Position numbers and translations under genes: made by a program. A stretch of 64,000 nt of DNA from Sphingomonas citri. GTDB lineage: Bacteria > Pseudomonadota > Alphaproteobacteria > Sphingomonadales > Sphingomonadaceae. This document shows, one piece after another, positions 27,036 through 37,176 of the stretch (its first letter is position 1; each line of letters opens with the position of its first letter). The notes under the pieces are model-generated. The model saw only the letters and a list, made by a program, of their open reading frames with translations, was not told the DNA's origin and did not search any database. Location: positions 1 to 64,000 of the forward strand of contig NZ_JAHXZN010000005.1 of the NCBI RefSeq assembly GCF_019429485.1, read 5' to 3'.

Positions 27036-28445
27036 TCACTCCGCCGCATCCTCGAGCGCCTCGTCCACCAGAGCCGCGGGCACGCTCGTCGCCAGCTTGG
27101 TGAGCGGTCGCGCCGCCTGCTCGCCGACCGGTAGCGCGTCGATCGTCTTGTTGCCGGTGTCGATATTGAGCGCCTCGAAGCGGCGCGCGCTGGTCAACAC
27201 CTGACTCTCCAAGCTGCCCACGAAGCTATTATAGGCGCCCATCGCGGTGTCGAGGTTCTTGCCCAGCCGCGCCACATGCGTCCCCATGGTCGCGAGCCGC
27301 GCGTAGAGTTCCTTGCCGAGCGCACCGATCTCCTGCGCCTCGCGCGCCAGTTTCTCCTGTCGCCACACCGCCGACACCGTCCGAGCGATCGCGATCAGGT
27401 TGGTCGGCGTCGCCAGCAGCACCTTCTTCTCGAACGCAAAGTCCCACAGCACCGGGTCGTGCTCCAGCGCGGCGGAGAGGAAATGCTCGCCCGGCACGAA
27501 CATCACGACATATTCGGGCGCGTCGGCGAACTGGGTCCAATAGGCCTTCGCGCCCAGCGCGCTGACGTGCGCGCGCATCGACTGGGCGTGCGCGGCGAGT
27601 CCGAGCTGGCGCTCCGCCTCGTCCACCGCACCGAACGCATCCTGATAGGCGTTGAGCGAGACCTTGGCGTCGACGATCAGCGACTTGCCGCCGGGCACGC
27701 GGACGATCGCATCGGGACGCAGCCGCCCGCCGTCCTCGCCCGCGACGCTGACCTCCATCTGGAAGTCGGTGTGCTCGGCGAGCCCGCACGACTCGAGCAC
27801 GTTGCGCAATTGCTGCTCGCCCCAGCGCCCTCGCGCCTTGGGCGCGTTGCGCAGCGCGTTGACCAATTTGGCCGCCTCGCCCGAGACCCGTTCCTGCCCG
27901 GCGCGCATCGCCTCGATCTGCCCGTGCAGCTGGCCGAAGGCGTCGCGCCGCTCGGCCTCGATCTTGGCGACACCCTCCTCGTAGCGCTGGAGCCGGTCGT
28001 TGACCGGCTGGAGCAGCGCCTTGAGCCCCTGCCCCGCCTGCTCCTCGGACTGGCGCAGCCGCGCCTCGGCGCGCTCGAGGAAGGCCTTTTGCGCGTCGGT
28101 CAGCGCGGTCTGCGCGGCATCGCGGAAGCGCGCGCTGAGCTCGTCCGCGGCCAGCTTGAGGTCGGCGATGCGCTGCTCGGCGGCGCGCCCCTCGGCGGTG
28201 AGCCGCGCCACCTCGAGCCGCGCCGCCTCGCGCTCGTCGCGCGCCTGGGCGAGCTCGGCGCGGAGCGGCTCGGCGGCGCGCGCGCGCTCCTCCGCGCCGG
28301 CGAGATCGGCGATGGCACGGCGGAACAGCTCGGCCTGCGCGTCGCGCTCGGCGCGCACCCGCTCGGCCGCGCCGCGGGTCAGCAGCCAGCCGGCGAGCAC
28401 GCCGAGCGCAAGCGCGATCAGCGCGACGGAAAGGAGATCGGTCAT
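27036..28445 (-). CDS. rmuC: DNA recombination protein RmuC
   Basis: A 469-aa protein of the RmuC family, limiting inversion between short inverted repeats and associated with recombination. An N-terminal TM segment (LLSVALIALALGVLAGWLL) anchors it; residues 30-190 are a long coiled coil rich in Glu/Arg/Ala. The conserved nuclease-like RmuC domain follows: RGRWGEQQLRNVLESCG, RPDAIVRVPGGKSLIVDAKVSL and EYVVMFVPGEHFLSAAL. ATG 28445 (MTDLLSV) is chosen over an in-frame extension. A GAAC-N7-GAAC box starts 6 bp upstream of the ATG. Confidence 0.93.
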   Translation of the reverse strand: MTDLLSVALIALALGVLAGWLLTRGAAERVRAERDAQAELFRRAIADLAGAEERARAAEPLRAELAQARDEREAARLEVARLTAEGRAAEQRIADLKLAADELSARFRDAAQTALTDAQKAFLERAEARLRQSEEQAGQGLKALLQPVNDRLQRYEEGVAKIEAERRDAFGQLHGQIEAMRAGQERVSGEAAKLVNALRNAPKARGRWGEQQLRNVLESCGLAEHTDFQMEVSVAGEDGGRLRPDAIVRVPGGKSLIVDAKVSLNAYQDAFGAVDEAERQLGLAAHAQSMRAHVSALGAKAYWTQFADAPEYVVMFVPGEHFLSAALEHDPVLWDFAFEKKVLLATPTNLIAIARTVSAVWRQEKLAREAQEIGALGKELYARLATMGTHVARLGKNLDTAMGAYNSFVGSLESQVLTSARRFEALNIDTGNKTIDALPVGEQAARPLTKLATSVPAALVDEALEDAAE

Positions 28446-28450
28446 GGGCA

Positions 28451-28465
28451 GAACATAGATCGAAC
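28451..28465. promoter_or_regulatory. LexA (SOS) box candidate upstream of rmuC
   Basis: GAAC ATAGATC GAAC exactly matches the alphaproteobacterial LexA operator. It starts 6 bp upstream of the rmuC start codon, so a bound repressor would block transcription or the transcript start. Confidence 0.5.
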
Positions 28466-28627
28466 GGGGGCGCGGTCGCAAGCGATCGGTGCGGGAGCGG
28501 GATATCGGCGCGGCGGTACTCGCGCGAAGGCGGAAGTCCAGAGCGGCGGGCGCGACGCGTGGAGCCCTGGGTTTCTGCGTGCGCAGGAACACGGACGCGC
28601 GTCACGCGCACCCTCACTCACCATGGG

Positions 28628-28724
28628 CGTCATCCTGAGCTTGTCTCAGGATCCACCCGTCCGCGCGTCTCACCGCCGGATGGATGCGCCACACCGTGGA
28701 TCCTGAAACAAGCTCAGGATGACG
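28628..28724. repeat. Intergenic inverted repeat, CATCCTGAGC type
   Basis: Arms GTCATCCTGAGCTTGTCTCA… (28629-28655) and …ACAAGCTCAGGATGAC (28697-28723) are about 27 nt and near-perfect inverted copies around a 41-bp centre. The remaining sequence between rmuC and def (28446-28761) contains only the LexA-type box and no gene. Confidence 0.75.
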
Positions 28725-28761
28725 CCGGTGGAGGGGGCAATAGGACGCTGAGGCAGCCCCC

Positions 28762-29295
28762 TCACCCGCCGCGGCGTAGTTTGTCCAACTTCTTCAGCAA
28801 CATGCCCCGCTTCAGCCGCGAGATATGGTCGATAAAGAGCACGCCGTTGAGATGATCGATCTCGTGCTGCATGCAGGTCGACATCAGCCCCTCGAACTCG
28901 GCCTCGTGGCGCTCGCCCGCGGTGTCGAGCCAGGTCACGCGACAGCGCTCGGGGCGGGTCACCTCGGCGTACTGCTCGGGGATCGACAGGCAGCCCTCGT
29001 TGTAGCTCGACTGCTCCTCGCTCACCCAGCTGATCTCGGGGTTGATGAAGGCTTGGGGCGCGCGCGCCGCCTCGGGCGGCTCGCCTTCCTCCAGCTCGCG
29101 CTCCTGCAGATCGATCACGACGATCCGCCGCAGGATGCCGACCTGGATCGCGGCGAGCCCGATCCCGCGCGCGTCGTACATCGTGTCGAACATGTCGGCG
29201 ACGATGCCGCGCACCTCGTCGTTCACCTCGGCGACGGGGGCGCAGGTCTCGCGCAGCCGCGCGTCGGGTACCTCTACGATCGGAAGAATGGCCAT
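28762..29295 (-). CDS. def: Peptide deformylase
   Basis: A 177-aa metalloenzyme that removes the N-formyl group from nascent proteins. All three motifs are present: GIGLAAIQVG (motif 1), EGCLSIPEQ (motif 2, Cys ligand) and QHEIDHLNG (motif 3, HExxH). Its order with recR (minus) and fmt (plus) keeps formylation and deformylation genes together. ATG 29295. Confidence 0.95.
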   Translation of the reverse strand: MAILPIVEVPDARLRETCAPVAEVNDEVRGIVADMFDTMYDARGIGLAAIQVGILRRIVVIDLQERELEEGEPPEAARAPQAFINPEISWVSEEQSSYNEGCLSIPEQYAEVTRPERCRVTWLDTAGERHEAEFEGLMSTCMQHEIDHLNGVLFIDHISRLKRGMLLKKLDKLRRGG

Positions 29296-29340
29296 AGGCG
29301 CGAGCTAGGGGCGCGCCGGAGAAGCGTCAAGCGAGCGCGC

Positions 29341-29937
29341 TCACGCCACGGGACGCCGCGCGCGCAGCGCCTGCGCCAGCGTGCCCTCGTCGAGATAGTC
29401 GAGCTCACCGCCGACCGGCAGGCCGTGCGCCAGCTGGGTGAGCCGCACCGGGAAGCGCTCGAGCCGCTCGGCGAGATAATGCGCGGTGGTCTGGCCCTCG
29501 AGCGTCGCGTTCATCGCCAGCACCACCTCGTCCACCCCGCCCCCGGCGACGCGCGCGAGCAGCGGCTCGATCGCGAGATCCTCCGGCCGCACGCCCTCGA
29601 GCGCGGAGAGCCGCCCGCCGAGCACGTGAAAGCGCCCCGGGAACAGCCGCGACCGCTCCAGCGCCCAGAGATCGGCGACGTCCTCGACGACGCAGAGCGA
29701 GCGGTCGTCGCGGCGCGGGTCGGCGCAGATCGCGCACGGGTCGGTGGTGTCGACGTTGCCGCAGGTCGAGCAGGTCGACAGCCTTTCCTCCACCGCCACC
29801 AGCGCCGAGCGCAGCGGCGCCAGCGCGCCCTCGCGCTTCTTGACGAGGTGGAGCACCGCGCGGCGCGCCGAGCGCGGCCCGAAACCGGGAAGCCGCGCCA
29901 GCGCGTTGGTCAGCGCCTCGATCTCGGGGGAAGCCAT
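29341..29937 (-). CDS. recR: Recombination protein RecR
   Basis: A 198-aa recombination mediator (RecFOR/RecOR) that helps load RecA on SSB-coated DNA. It has the N-terminal HhH region [20 protein letters not shown], a C4 zinc finger ([16 protein letters not shown]) and a Toprim domain ([14 protein letters not shown]…[16 protein letters not shown]). ATG 29937 (MASPEIEAL) is used; the in-frame extension runs into the fmt start on the other strand. It is divergent from fmt, 55 bp apart. Confidence 0.94.
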   Translation of the reverse strand: MASPEIEALTNALARLPGFGPRSARRAVLHLVKKREGALAPLRSALVAVEERLSTCSTCGNVDTTDPCAICADPRRDDRSLCVVEDVADLWALERSRLFPGRFHVLGGRLSALEGVRPEDLAIEPLLARVAGGGVDEVVLAMNATLEGQTTAHYLAERLERFPVRLTQLAHGLPVGGELDYLDEGTLAQALRARRPVA

Positions 29938-29992
29938 GCGGAACAGATAGGGGGTTGCGTCGCGCCGCGCCAGCGTGTCGAGAGCTGGCGCC

Positions 29993-30898
29993 ATGCGGAT
30001 CATCTTCATGGGAACCCCGGAGTTCGCGGTGCCGACGCTCGACGCTGTGGTGGCGGCCGGGCACGACATCGCCGCGGTGTACAGCCAGCCGCCGCGCCCG
30101 GGCGGGCGACGCGGGCGCGAGCTGGTCGCCTCACCGGTGCAGCGCCGCGCCGAGGCGCTCGGGCTGGCGGTGCGGACGCCGGTGACGCTGCGTGACGCGA
30201 GCGCGCAGGCCGCGTTCGCGGCGCTGGACGCCGACGTCGCGGTGGTCGCCGCCTACGGCCTGATCCTGCCGCGCGCGGTGCTCGACGCACCGCGGCTCGG
30301 CTGCCTCAATGTCCACGGCTCGCTGCTGCCGCGCTGGCGCGGCGCGGCGCCGGTGCAGCGTGCGATCCTGGCCGGCGACGCCGAGACCGGCGTGGGCATC
30401 ATGCAGATGGAGGCGGGGCTCGACACCGGGCCGGTGCGGCTCGAGGGGCGAACGCCCTGTGCGGGCAAGAGCGCGGGCGAGCTCACCGCCGAGCTCGCCG
30501 CGATGGGCGCGCGGCTGATGGTGCAGGTGCTCGCCGACCCCGCCGCCTATCCGCCGCGGCCGCAGCCCGAGGAGGGCGTCACCTACGCCGCCAAGATCAG
30601 CAAGGAGGAGGCGCGGCTCGACTTCACCGCGCCCGCCGCGCAGGTCGAGCGCCAGATACTCGCCTTCGACCCCGCGCCCGGCGCCTTCGTCGAGCAGGCG
30701 GGCGAGCGGATCAAGGTGCGCGCCGCGCGCGTCGAGGACGGGGTCGGCGCGGCGGGCGAGGTGCTCGACGACGCGCTGCTGGTGGCCTGCGGCAGCGGCG
30801 CGATCCGGCTGCTGCGGGTACAGCGCGCCGGCCGCGGCGAGATGGACGCGGGCGAGCTGCTGCGCGGCTTCGCGCTGCCGCCGGGCACGAGGCTGTGA
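29993..30898 (+). CDS. fmt: Methionyl-tRNA formyltransferase
   Basis: A 301-aa enzyme formylating initiator Met-tRNA with 10-formyl-THF. It begins [18 protein letters not shown] and has the catalytic regions AAYGLILP and the signature [20 protein letters not shown], followed by [16 protein letters not shown]-terminal OB-fold tRNA-binding domain ends at LPPGTRL. ATG 29993 is preferred to an upstream GTG on family N-terminus grounds. The stop overlaps the truA GTG (GTGA). Confidence 0.95.
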   Translation: MRIIFMGTPEFAVPTLDAVVAAGHDIAAVYSQPPRPGGRRGRELVASPVQRRAEALGLAVRTPVTLRDASAQAAFAALDADVAVVAAYGLILPRAVLDAPRLGCLNVHGSLLPRWRGAAPVQRAILAGDAETGVGIMQMEAGLDTGPVRLEGRTPCAGKSAGELTAELAAMGARLMVQVLADPAAYPPRPQPEEGVTYAAKISKEEARLDFTAPAAQVERQILAFDPAPGAFVEQAGERIKVRAARVEDGVGAAGEVLDDALLVACGSGAIRLLRVQRAGRGEMDAGELLRGFALPPGTRL

Positions 30899-31638
30899 CC
30901 CGGTACGCGCTCACCGTCGAGTTCGACGGGCGGCCGTTCATGGGCTGGCAGCGGCAGGCGCACGGGCCGAGCGTGCAGCAGGCGATCGAGGAGGCGGCGA
31001 ACACGGTCACCGGCGAGACGGTCGTGGTACACGCCGCCGGCCGCACCGACGCGGGCGTCCACGCCGTCGCGATGCGCGCGCATCTGGACGTCGCCAAGCC
31101 TCTGACCGCCTTCCGCCTCGGCGAGGCGCTCAACGCGCGGCTGCGGCCCGCGCCGGTGGCGATCACCGCGTGCGAGGCCGTGGCGGACGACTGGCACGCG
31201 CGCTTCTCCTGCCTGGGGCGCGCCTACACCTACCGGATCGTCAACCGCCGCGCGCCGCTGACGCTGGAGCGCGGCCTGGCGTGGCAGGTGACGCAGCCGC
31301 TCGCCGCCGAGGCGATGCACGCGGCGGCGCAGTTGCTGGTCGGGCAGCATGATTTCACCACCTTCCGCTCGGCGCACTGCCAGTCGGCCAGCCCGGTCAA
31401 GACGCTCGACTCGATCGCTGTGACTCGCGACGGCGACCGGCTCGCGGTCGACGTGGCGGCGCGCTCCTTCCTCCACCATCAGGTCCGCTCGATGGTGGGC
31501 TGCCTCGCGTTGGTCGGGCTCGGACGGTGGAGCGCCGACGATCTGGGGGACGCGCTGCGGGCAGCGGATCGCGCGCGGCTCGGGCTCAACGCGCCGCCGG
31601 ACGGACTGTACTTCGTCGAGGCGCGCTATCCGGCGTGA
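30895..31638 (+). CDS. truA: tRNA pseudouridine(38-40) synthase TruA
   Basis: A 247-aa enzyme isomerising U38-U40 in tRNA anticodon arms. The opening [19 protein letters not shown], catalytic Asp in [11 protein letters not shown] and the C-terminal [21 protein letters not shown] block are intact. GTG 30895 overlaps the fmt stop. The 115 bp after it (31639-31753) hold no gene. Confidence 0.95.
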   Translation: MTRYALTVEFDGRPFMGWQRQAHGPSVQQAIEEAANTVTGETVVVHAAGRTDAGVHAVAMRAHLDVAKPLTAFRLGEALNARLRPAPVAITACEAVADDWHARFSCLGRAYTYRIVNRRAPLTLERGLAWQVTQPLAAEAMHAAAQLLVGQHDFTTFRSAHCQSASPVKTLDSIAVTRDGDRLAVDVAARSFLHHQVRSMVGCLALVGLGRWSADDLGDALRAADRARLGLNAPPDGLYFVEARYPA

Positions 31639-31753
31639 GGTGTGGAGCCCGCGGATCGGCTGGTCGGCGCGGGACGATAGCTCCTTGCCTTCTCACCGTC
31701 ATCCCTGCGAGGCGGGGACGACGGGAGGAAGAAGGTGACGATCACGCCGTCTC

Positions 31754-32926
31754 TTACGCCCGCGACAGCCGCGCCGCGAGCTCGACATGGGTCGACCAGC
31801 GGAACTGCCCCACCGGCTGCACCCAGTCGAGCCGATAACCCGCCTCGACCATTTCCTTAGCATCGCGGGCGAAGCTACTCGGATTACACGAGATATACGC
31901 CACGACCGGCACTTTGCTCGCGGCCAGCTGCGCGGCCTGTTCGCGCGCGCCGGCGCGCGGCGGGTCGAGGACCACCGCGTCGAACCGGTCGAGCTCGGTC
32001 GCGGTGAGCGGGCGGCGGTACAGGTCGCGGTGCTCGGTGAAGACCGGCCGCCCGGCGCGCCCCGCCCCCGCCTTGAGCGCCAGCAGCGCGTCGCGGCCGC
32101 CCTCCGCCGCGTAGACCCGCGCCGGCAGCGCCAACGCGAAGGTGCCGAGCCCCGCGAACAGGTCGGCCACCGTGCGCGGCGCACCGATCGCCTCCCGCGC
32201 GGCCGCCACCAGCGCCGCCTCGCCCTCGTGCGTCGCCTGGAGGAAGGCGCCGGGCGGCAGCGGCACCGCGACGTCGCCGAGCGTCACCGTCGCGGGCTCC
32301 GGCTCCCAGCGCGTCTCCGCGCCGAGTCCGTCGTCGAACGCCACGCGCGCGACGCCGTGCGCTTGGGCGAAGGCGGTGATCGAATCGTGATGCTGTAGGC
32401 CCTCGGGCGCGACGCCGGTGACGAGCACGTCCGGCCCCTGGTCGGCCAGCGCGAGATGCACGTCGAGCCGCCGCTTCGCCCTGAACGAGGCGAGCAGTCG
32501 CTTGAGCGGCTTGACGAGCGCGAACAGCTCGGGCGCGAGCACGTGGCATTCCTGCAGGTCGACGAGCTGGTGGCTCTTCTCCGCGCTGAAACCGAGCCGC
32601 CCGGACGGCTCGAAGTGGAGCGTCGCACGACGCCGCGTCCGCGGCGGCGACAGCAGCGGCGCGCGGATCGGCGCGACGAGTCCCTGCGCCGCCAGCGCCG
32701 ATCCGACCCGCTCGGTGATGAAGCCCGCCCAGCTCGGATCGTCGAGGTGCTGGAGCTGGCAGCCGCCGCAGGTCGGGAAATGCCGGCACGGCGGCACCTG
32801 GTGGTGCGGGCCGGGCAGGACGCTGCCGTCGTCCGCCAGCGTGTCGCCCGGCGCGGCGAAGGCGGCGTAGCGGCCGTTGGCGGTGACACCGTCGCCGCGG
32901 CCGGCGACCTTGACGATGAGGCTCAC
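31754..32926 (-). CDS. RNA m5U methyltransferase, TrmA/RlmD (RumA) type
   Basis: A 390-aa SAM-dependent uracil-5 methyltransferase. The N-terminal cysteine cluster C-x5-C-x2-C (CRHFPTCGGCQLQHL) is the usual 4Fe-4S ligand set of RumA enzymes, the fourth Cys being ECHVL. The SAM domain has TVADLFAGLGTFALAL. Motif VVLDPPRAGA and catalytic ISCNPSSFARD complete it. The TRAM domain of RlmD appears short here (first ~40 residues, MSLIVKVAGRGDGV). GTG 32926 overlaps the nnr stop (GTGA), so the two are coupled. Confidence 0.87.
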   Translation of the reverse strand: MSLIVKVAGRGDGVTANGRYAAFAAPGDTLADDGSVLPGPHHQVPPCRHFPTCGGCQLQHLDDPSWAGFITERVGSALAAQGLVAPIRAPLLSPPRTRRRATLHFEPSGRLGFSAEKSHQLVDLQECHVLAPELFALVKPLKRLLASFRAKRRLDVHLALADQGPDVLVTGVAPEGLQHHDSITAFAQAHGVARVAFDDGLGAETRWEPEPATVTLGDVAVPLPPGAFLQATHEGEAALVAAAREAIGAPRTVADLFAGLGTFALALPARVYAAEGGRDALLALKAGAGRAGRPVFTEHRDLYRRPLTATELDRFDAVVLDPPRAGAREQAAQLAASKVPVVAYISCNPSSFARDAKEMVEAGYRLDWVQPVGQFRWSTHVELAARLSRA

Positions 32927-34323
32927 GCGCGTGTCTCCCGGATCGCCGCGGCGAGCGCGGGGGCGAGCGCCTCGGCGAGATCGTCGGCGATGAAGCCGGC
33001 GCCGAGCCGGCGCGCCGCCGCGGCGTGCAGCCATACGCCCGCCGCGGCGGCGTCGAGCGGGTCCCCGCCCGCCGCCAGCCGCGCCGCGATCGCGCCCGCC
33101 AGCACGTCGCCGCTGCCCGCGGTGGAGAGCCAGCTGCTCGCCTCGCCCGCGAGCAGGGCACGGCCGCCGGGCGCGGCGATCACCGTGTCGGGGCCCTTGT
33201 ACACGACGACGGCCCCGGCGCGCTCCGCCGCGGTGCATGCGGCGGCGAGCTTGGAGCCTTGGGTTTCGCCGAACAGCGCGTGAAACTCGCCCGCGTGCGG
33301 CGTGAGCACGATCGTGCCGCCGCGCGCGCGCAGCCGCTCGGGCGTGACGAGATGGAGCGCGTCGCCGTCGATCAGCAACGCGCGGTCGCTCGCCAGCGCC
33401 CGCTCGAGCAGGTCGCGCGCGTGATCGTCGCGGCCCAGCCCGGGGCCAATCACGAGCGCGCCGATCCGCGCGTCGACGAGCGGATCGTCGCGCTCGATCG
33501 AGCGGCGCACCAGCGCGTGCGGCGCCTGCGGGATGGTCGCGCCGAGCAGCGACACGTACCCCGCGCCGGCGCGCATCGCAGCGCGCGCGGCGAGCTCCCC
33601 CGCGCCCGCCATGCGTCCCTTGATCAATGCGACCATGCCGCGGCTGAATTTGTGGCTGTCCACTGGGGGAGCCGCGAGGCGCGGCGGCGGGAGCGCCCGC
33701 GTGTCGCCGCTCAGCGCGATGCCGAGCGGCAGCACCCGCACCCCGCCGCAACGCGCCGCGGCGGGCTGGAGCAGATGCGCCGGCTTGGCCGCGCCGAGCG
33801 CGAGCGTGACGTGATAGCGCGGCACCTGGCCGAGGAGGGCGCCGTCGTCGCTGGCCACCCCGCTGGGCAGATCGACCGCGATCGCCAGCGCCGCGCCCGC
33901 GACGAGCCGCGCCAGCGAAGCGGCCTCGTCCGCCGCGAGTGGGCGGCGGAGCCCGGTGCCGTAGAGCGAGTCGACCAAGACGGGCGCGGGCTTCGCCGCC
34001 GCGAGCGGCTCGACTGCCCCGCCCCACGCCTCGCGCGCGGCGATCGCGGCGGCGCCCCGCGGCGCGGCCGCGGCGGCGACGCGGACGGTGCGGCCGAGCG
34101 CGCGCAGCCGCGCCGCGGCGAGGTAACCGTCACCGCCGTTGTTGCCGGGGCCGCACACCACCAGCACCGCATGCGCGCCGGCGAGCCGATGGACCGCGTC
34201 TCCTACCGCGCGACCGGCGCGTTGCATCAGCGACTCGACGCTCTCTCCGGCGGCGATCGCCGCCTGCTCGGCGGCGCGCATCGCGGCGGCGTCGAGCACG
34301 ATCGTGCCGTCGAGCGGCGTCAT
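32923..34323 (-). CDS. nnr: Bifunctional NAD(P)H-hydrate epimerase / ADP-dependent dehydratase
   Basis: A 466-aa two-domain repair enzyme that restores damaged NAD(P)HX. The YjeF-N epimerase domain covers about residues 1-205 (VCGPGNNGGDGYLAAARL, VDSLYGTGLRRPL, AVDLPSGVASDDG). The YjeF-C ribokinase-like dehydratase covers the rest (IGPGLGRDD, VLTPHAGEFHALFG, WLSTAGSGDVLAGAIAARLA). It is the first gene of a two-gene operon with the m5U methyltransferase. ATG 34323. Confidence 0.92.
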   Translation of the reverse strand: MTPLDGTIVLDAAAMRAAEQAAIAAGESVESLMQRAGRAVGDAVHRLAGAHAVLVVCGPGNNGGDGYLAAARLRALGRTVRVAAAAAPRGAAAIAAREAWGGAVEPLAAAKPAPVLVDSLYGTGLRRPLAADEAASLARLVAGAALAIAVDLPSGVASDDGALLGQVPRYHVTLALGAAKPAHLLQPAAARCGGVRVLPLGIALSGDTRALPPPRLAAPPVDSHKFSRGMVALIKGRMAGAGELAARAAMRAGAGYVSLLGATIPQAPHALVRRSIERDDPLVDARIGALVIGPGLGRDDHARDLLERALASDRALLIDGDALHLVTPERLRARGGTIVLTPHAGEFHALFGETQGSKLAAACTAAERAGAVVVYKGPDTVIAAPGGRALLAGEASSWLSTAGSGDVLAGAIAARLAAGGDPLDAAAAGVWLHAAAARRLGAGFIADDLAEALAPALAAAIRETRA

Positions 34324-34538
34324 GACGTCAGGTCCCTCATCTCACGGCGCGGGCGCGATCGGCGCGGGCGCGAGCGGCACGTCTGAGCCGCATGGCGGCG
34401 CGCGTGTCAATGCGGGGGTGTGCCGCGAGCGGATAATGCACGCTATGTGGGAGCTTAGCGGGCGTCACCGCGACCCGGTCCGATGACCTGCCAGGCCGAC
34501 CGCGAGGCATCGCACGGCCAGCCGTCGCCCTACGCTCT

Positions 34539-34637
34539 CCGTCATCCCGGACTTGGTCCGGGAGCCACGGTGCTGCGTGAGCAGGGGCCGTCGTGCTGGT
34601 GGAGGGCTGGATCCCGGACCAGGTCCGGGATGACGGA
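34539..34637. repeat. Intergenic inverted repeat, GTCATCCCGGAC type
   Basis: Arms CCGTCATCCCGGACTTGGTC… (34539-34565) and …CCAGGTCCGGGATGACGG (34607-34636) are inverted copies that also contain an internal GGTCCGGGA palindrome. The rest of the 408-bp nnr-ilvD gap (34324-34731) has no supported gene; open frames in it are read-through of GC-rich sequence. Confidence 0.75.
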
Positions 34638-34731
34638 GACGGATGGGGCGCCGCGCTTCCACCGCCAGAGGCCGCCGCCTGCGATCCTGAGCGATCGAAG
34701 GAAGCCACTCGCGGCGCGCGACGCGCCCCGC

Positions 34732-36453
34732 TCAGATGTCCGCGAACATGTGGCGCTCCGCCTTCGCGCCGGGGTGCGTCACCGCGCCCTGGTAGGCCGG
34801 CCCGACGTTTCGCGCGTAGCGCCACAGCGCGCCGGCCCCGTAGGCGTTCTCGCGTCCCTGCCAGCGCGCTCGGCGATCGGCCAGCACCGTCTCGTCAACG
34901 AGCAGGTCGATCGTCCCCGCCTCGGCGTCGATGCGGATCGGGTCGCCGTCCTCGACCAGCGCGATCGGTCCTCCCTCGGCCGCCTCAGGGCCGACATGGC
35001 CGATGCAGAAGCCGCGCGTGCCGCCCGAGAAGCGACCGTCGGTGATCAGCGCCACTTTCTCTCCCATGCCGAGGCCGTAGAGTGCCGCGGTGGTCGACAG
35101 CATCTCACGCATGCCAGGACCGCCCTTGGGCCCCTCGTAGCGTATCACGATCACCTCGCCCTCCGCGATCTCGCGCGCCTCCACCGCGGCGAAGGCGTCC
35201 TCCTCGCAGTCGAAGCAGCGCGCCGGCCCCTCGAACTGGAGCCGGTGCATGCCCGCCACCTTGACGATCGCGCCGTCGGGCGCGAGCGAGCCGCGCAGGC
35301 CGACCACGCCGCCGGTCGGCGTGATCGGGGTGCGGACGTCGTAGATCACCTTCTGGTCGGGGTTCCACGTCACCTGATCGATGTTCTCGCCCAGGGTGCG
35401 GCCGGTGACGGTCAGACAGTCGCCGTCGAGCAGCCCTCCCGCCAGCATCGTCTTCATCAGCATGTAGACACCGCCGGCCTCGTACATGTCCTTGGCGACA
35501 TACTTTCCGCCTGGCTTGAGGTCGGCGATGTAAGGCGTTGTCTTAAACGCCTCAGCGACGTCGAACAGGTCGAAGTCGATGCCTGCCTCATTGGCCATGG
35601 CGGGGAGGTGGAGCGCGGCGTTGGTCGAACCGCCGGTCGCCGCCACGACGCGCGCGGCGTTGACGAAGGCGGCGCGCGTGCAGATGTCGCGCGGGCGCAG
35701 CTGGCGGCTCACCAGCTCCATCACCTGCGCGCCGGCGGCGACGGCGATCTGCTCGCGCGTGGTATAGGGTGCGGGCACCATGTTGCTGTTGGGCAGGCTG
35801 AGCCCGATCGCCTCGCCGACACAGGCCATGGTGTTGGCGGTGAACTGCCCCCCACACGCGCCATGGCCCGGACAGGCGACCTTCTCCAGCTCGTGCACCT
35901 CGGACAGCGGGCAGGCGCCCGCGGCATATTTGCCGACCACCTCGAACACGTCGACGACGGTGACGTCGCGATCGTGGAAGCGACCGGGCAGGATCGACCC
36001 GCCGTAGACGAAGATCGACGGGATGTTGAGCCGCAGCATCGCCATCATCATGCCCGGCAGCGACTTGTCGCAGCCGGCGAAGCCGACGAGCGCGTCATAG
36101 CAATGGCCGCGGACGCTCAGCTCGACAGAGTCGGCGATCACCTCCCGGCTGACCAGCGAGGCCTTCATCCCTTGATGCCCCATGGCGATCCCGTCGGTGA
36201 CGGTGATCGTGTTGAAGCGACGTGGCATGCCGCCACCCTGCTCGACCCCGCGGCGAGCGGCGTCGGCCTGGGCGTCGAGGGTGGTGTTGCATGGCGCGCT
36301 GTCATTGCCCGCGGAGGCAAGCGCGACGAACGGGCGCGCGATCTCCTCCTCGCTGAGGCCCATGGCGTAATAATAACTGCGATGCGGCGCGCGCTCGGGG
36401 CCGACCGACACGTGGCGGCTCGGCAGGCGGGATTTGTCGAAGGTGTGGGTCAT
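34732..36453 (-). CDS. ilvD: Dihydroxy-acid dehydratase
   Basis: A 573-aa iron-sulfur enzyme making 2-ketoacids for valine, isoleucine and pantothenate. Landmarks are [39 protein letters not shown], the cluster/Mg region [30 protein letters not shown] and the C-terminal [19 protein letters not shown] with the catalytic Ser. PCNTT and [11 protein letters not shown] point to IlvD rather than 6-phosphogluconate dehydratase. ATG 36453 ([13 protein letters not shown]) fits family length; an upstream in-frame ATG adds 30 unrelated residues. Confidence 0.93.
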   Translation of the reverse strand: MTHTFDKSRLPSRHVSVGPERAPHRSYYYAMGLSEEEIARPFVALASAGNDSAPCNTTLDAQADAARRGVEQGGGMPRRFNTITVTDGIAMGHQGMKASLVSREVIADSVELSVRGHCYDALVGFAGCDKSLPGMMMAMLRLNIPSIFVYGGSILPGRFHDRDVTVVDVFEVVGKYAAGACPLSEVHELEKVACPGHGACGGQFTANTMACVGEAIGLSLPNSNMVPAPYTTREQIAVAAGAQVMELVSRQLRPRDICTRAAFVNAARVVAATGGSTNAALHLPAMANEAGIDFDLFDVAEAFKTTPYIADLKPGGKYVAKDMYEAGGVYMLMKTMLAGGLLDGDCLTVTGRTLGENIDQVTWNPDQKVIYDVRTPITPTGGVVGLRGSLAPDGAIVKVAGMHRLQFEGPARCFDCEEDAFAAVEAREIAEGEVIVIRYEGPKGGPGMREMLSTTAALYGLGMGEKVALITDGRFSGGTRGFCIGHVGPEAAEGGPIALVEDGDPIRIDAEAGTIDLLVDETVLADRRARWQGRENAYGAGALWRYARNVGPAYQGAVTHPGAKAERHMFADI

Positions 36454-36556
36454 GTCGCGCACGCCTATGTCGCGGGAGAGGGCGTTCGCGCAAGTATGTT
36501 GTGGCAGAGGAGTGGTTGGCTGACAATGCGCCGCCGTGTGCAAGGCAGCCGCCCCG

Positions 36557-36650
36557 CGTCATCTCCCCGGAAGCGGGGATCCAGACACGCGGGTTCTCCA
36601 TGGAGCCGCGACGTCAGCGTTTATGGATCCTCACCCTCGCGCGGATGACG
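36557..36650. repeat. Intergenic inverted repeat, CGTCAT…CCCCGG type
   Basis: Imperfect inverted arms CGTCATCTCCCCGGAAGCGG… (36557-36583) and TGGATCCTCACCCTCGCGCG… (36624-36650) share the outer CGTCAT/ATGACG and inner GGATCCA/TGGATCC blocks. This fills much of the ilvD-receiver gap (36454-36777), which otherwise shows no gene. Confidence 0.6.
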
Positions 36651-36777
36651 AGAGGGGGGGCGACGCCGGAACAACGCTCCGAGGCGAGCGGCCTGGATGA
36701 CGGAGGGCGCGAGACAGTTCGAGGGGACCAGGAGCATGCCGCAGCCCCTAGCCGCACGCTGCCAAGACACTCCGCTC

Positions 36778-37125
36778 TCACCCCAGATCGGCGAGGGCCT
36801 TCTCGACATTGTCCATCGTGAACGGCTTGGCGAGCCGTGGCCGCTCGCGATGCTCTGGCGCGATCTCGTCGCCGCCGCCGCCGGTGGCGAAGACGAACGG
36901 GATGTCGCGCGCGGCGAGCGCGTCGGCGATGGCGAAGCTCTTCTCGCCGCCGCGCAGGTTGACGTCGAGGATCGCGGCGTCGAAGCCGCCCGCCTCCACC
37001 ATCGGCAGAGCGGCCTCCACGCTGTCGGCGGTGCCGGCGTGGCCTTTCTCGAGCGCGTCGAGAAAATCCTCGAGCATCATCGCGATCAGGGGTTCGTCTT
37101 CGACCAAAAGCACGCGCATCGTCAT
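36778..37125 (-). CDS. Single-domain response regulator (receiver only)
   Basis: A 115-aa CheY-like receiver without an output domain. It has the acidic pair in VEDEPLIAMMLEDFL, the phospho-acceptor Asp in FDAAILDVNLRGG and Lys in RLAKPF. The pattern LLVEDEPLIAMMLED is typical of receivers paired with HWE/HisKA kinases in alphaproteobacteria. ATG 37125 (MTMRVLL) is preferred; 37137 and 37119 are possible. It lies downstream of cckA on the same strand and could exchange phosphate with it; no partner is proven. Confidence 0.8.
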   Translation of the reverse strand: MTMRVLLVEDEPLIAMMLEDFLDALEKGHAGTADSVEAALPMVEAGGFDAAILDVNLRGGEKSFAIADALAARDIPFVFATGGGGDEIAPEHRERPRLAKPFTMDNVEKALADLG

Positions 37126-37176
37126 GCCGCGTGCCATAGCGTGCTCGCGCGCGGGCGCAACAGATGGTTGGACCCG

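Noticed and set aside
28441..28592. N-terminal extension of rmuC
   Set aside because: Would add a Arg/Pro-rich leader before the TM anchor and cover the LexA-type box.
34732..36453. 6-phosphogluconate dehydratase (Edd)
   Set aside because: Residue blocks [18 protein letters not shown] and [11 protein letters not shown] and the 573-aa length fit IlvD better.
36454..36543. Upstream extension of ilvD
   Set aside because: The extra 30 residues resemble nothing in Ilv[14 protein letters not shown] is the family start.
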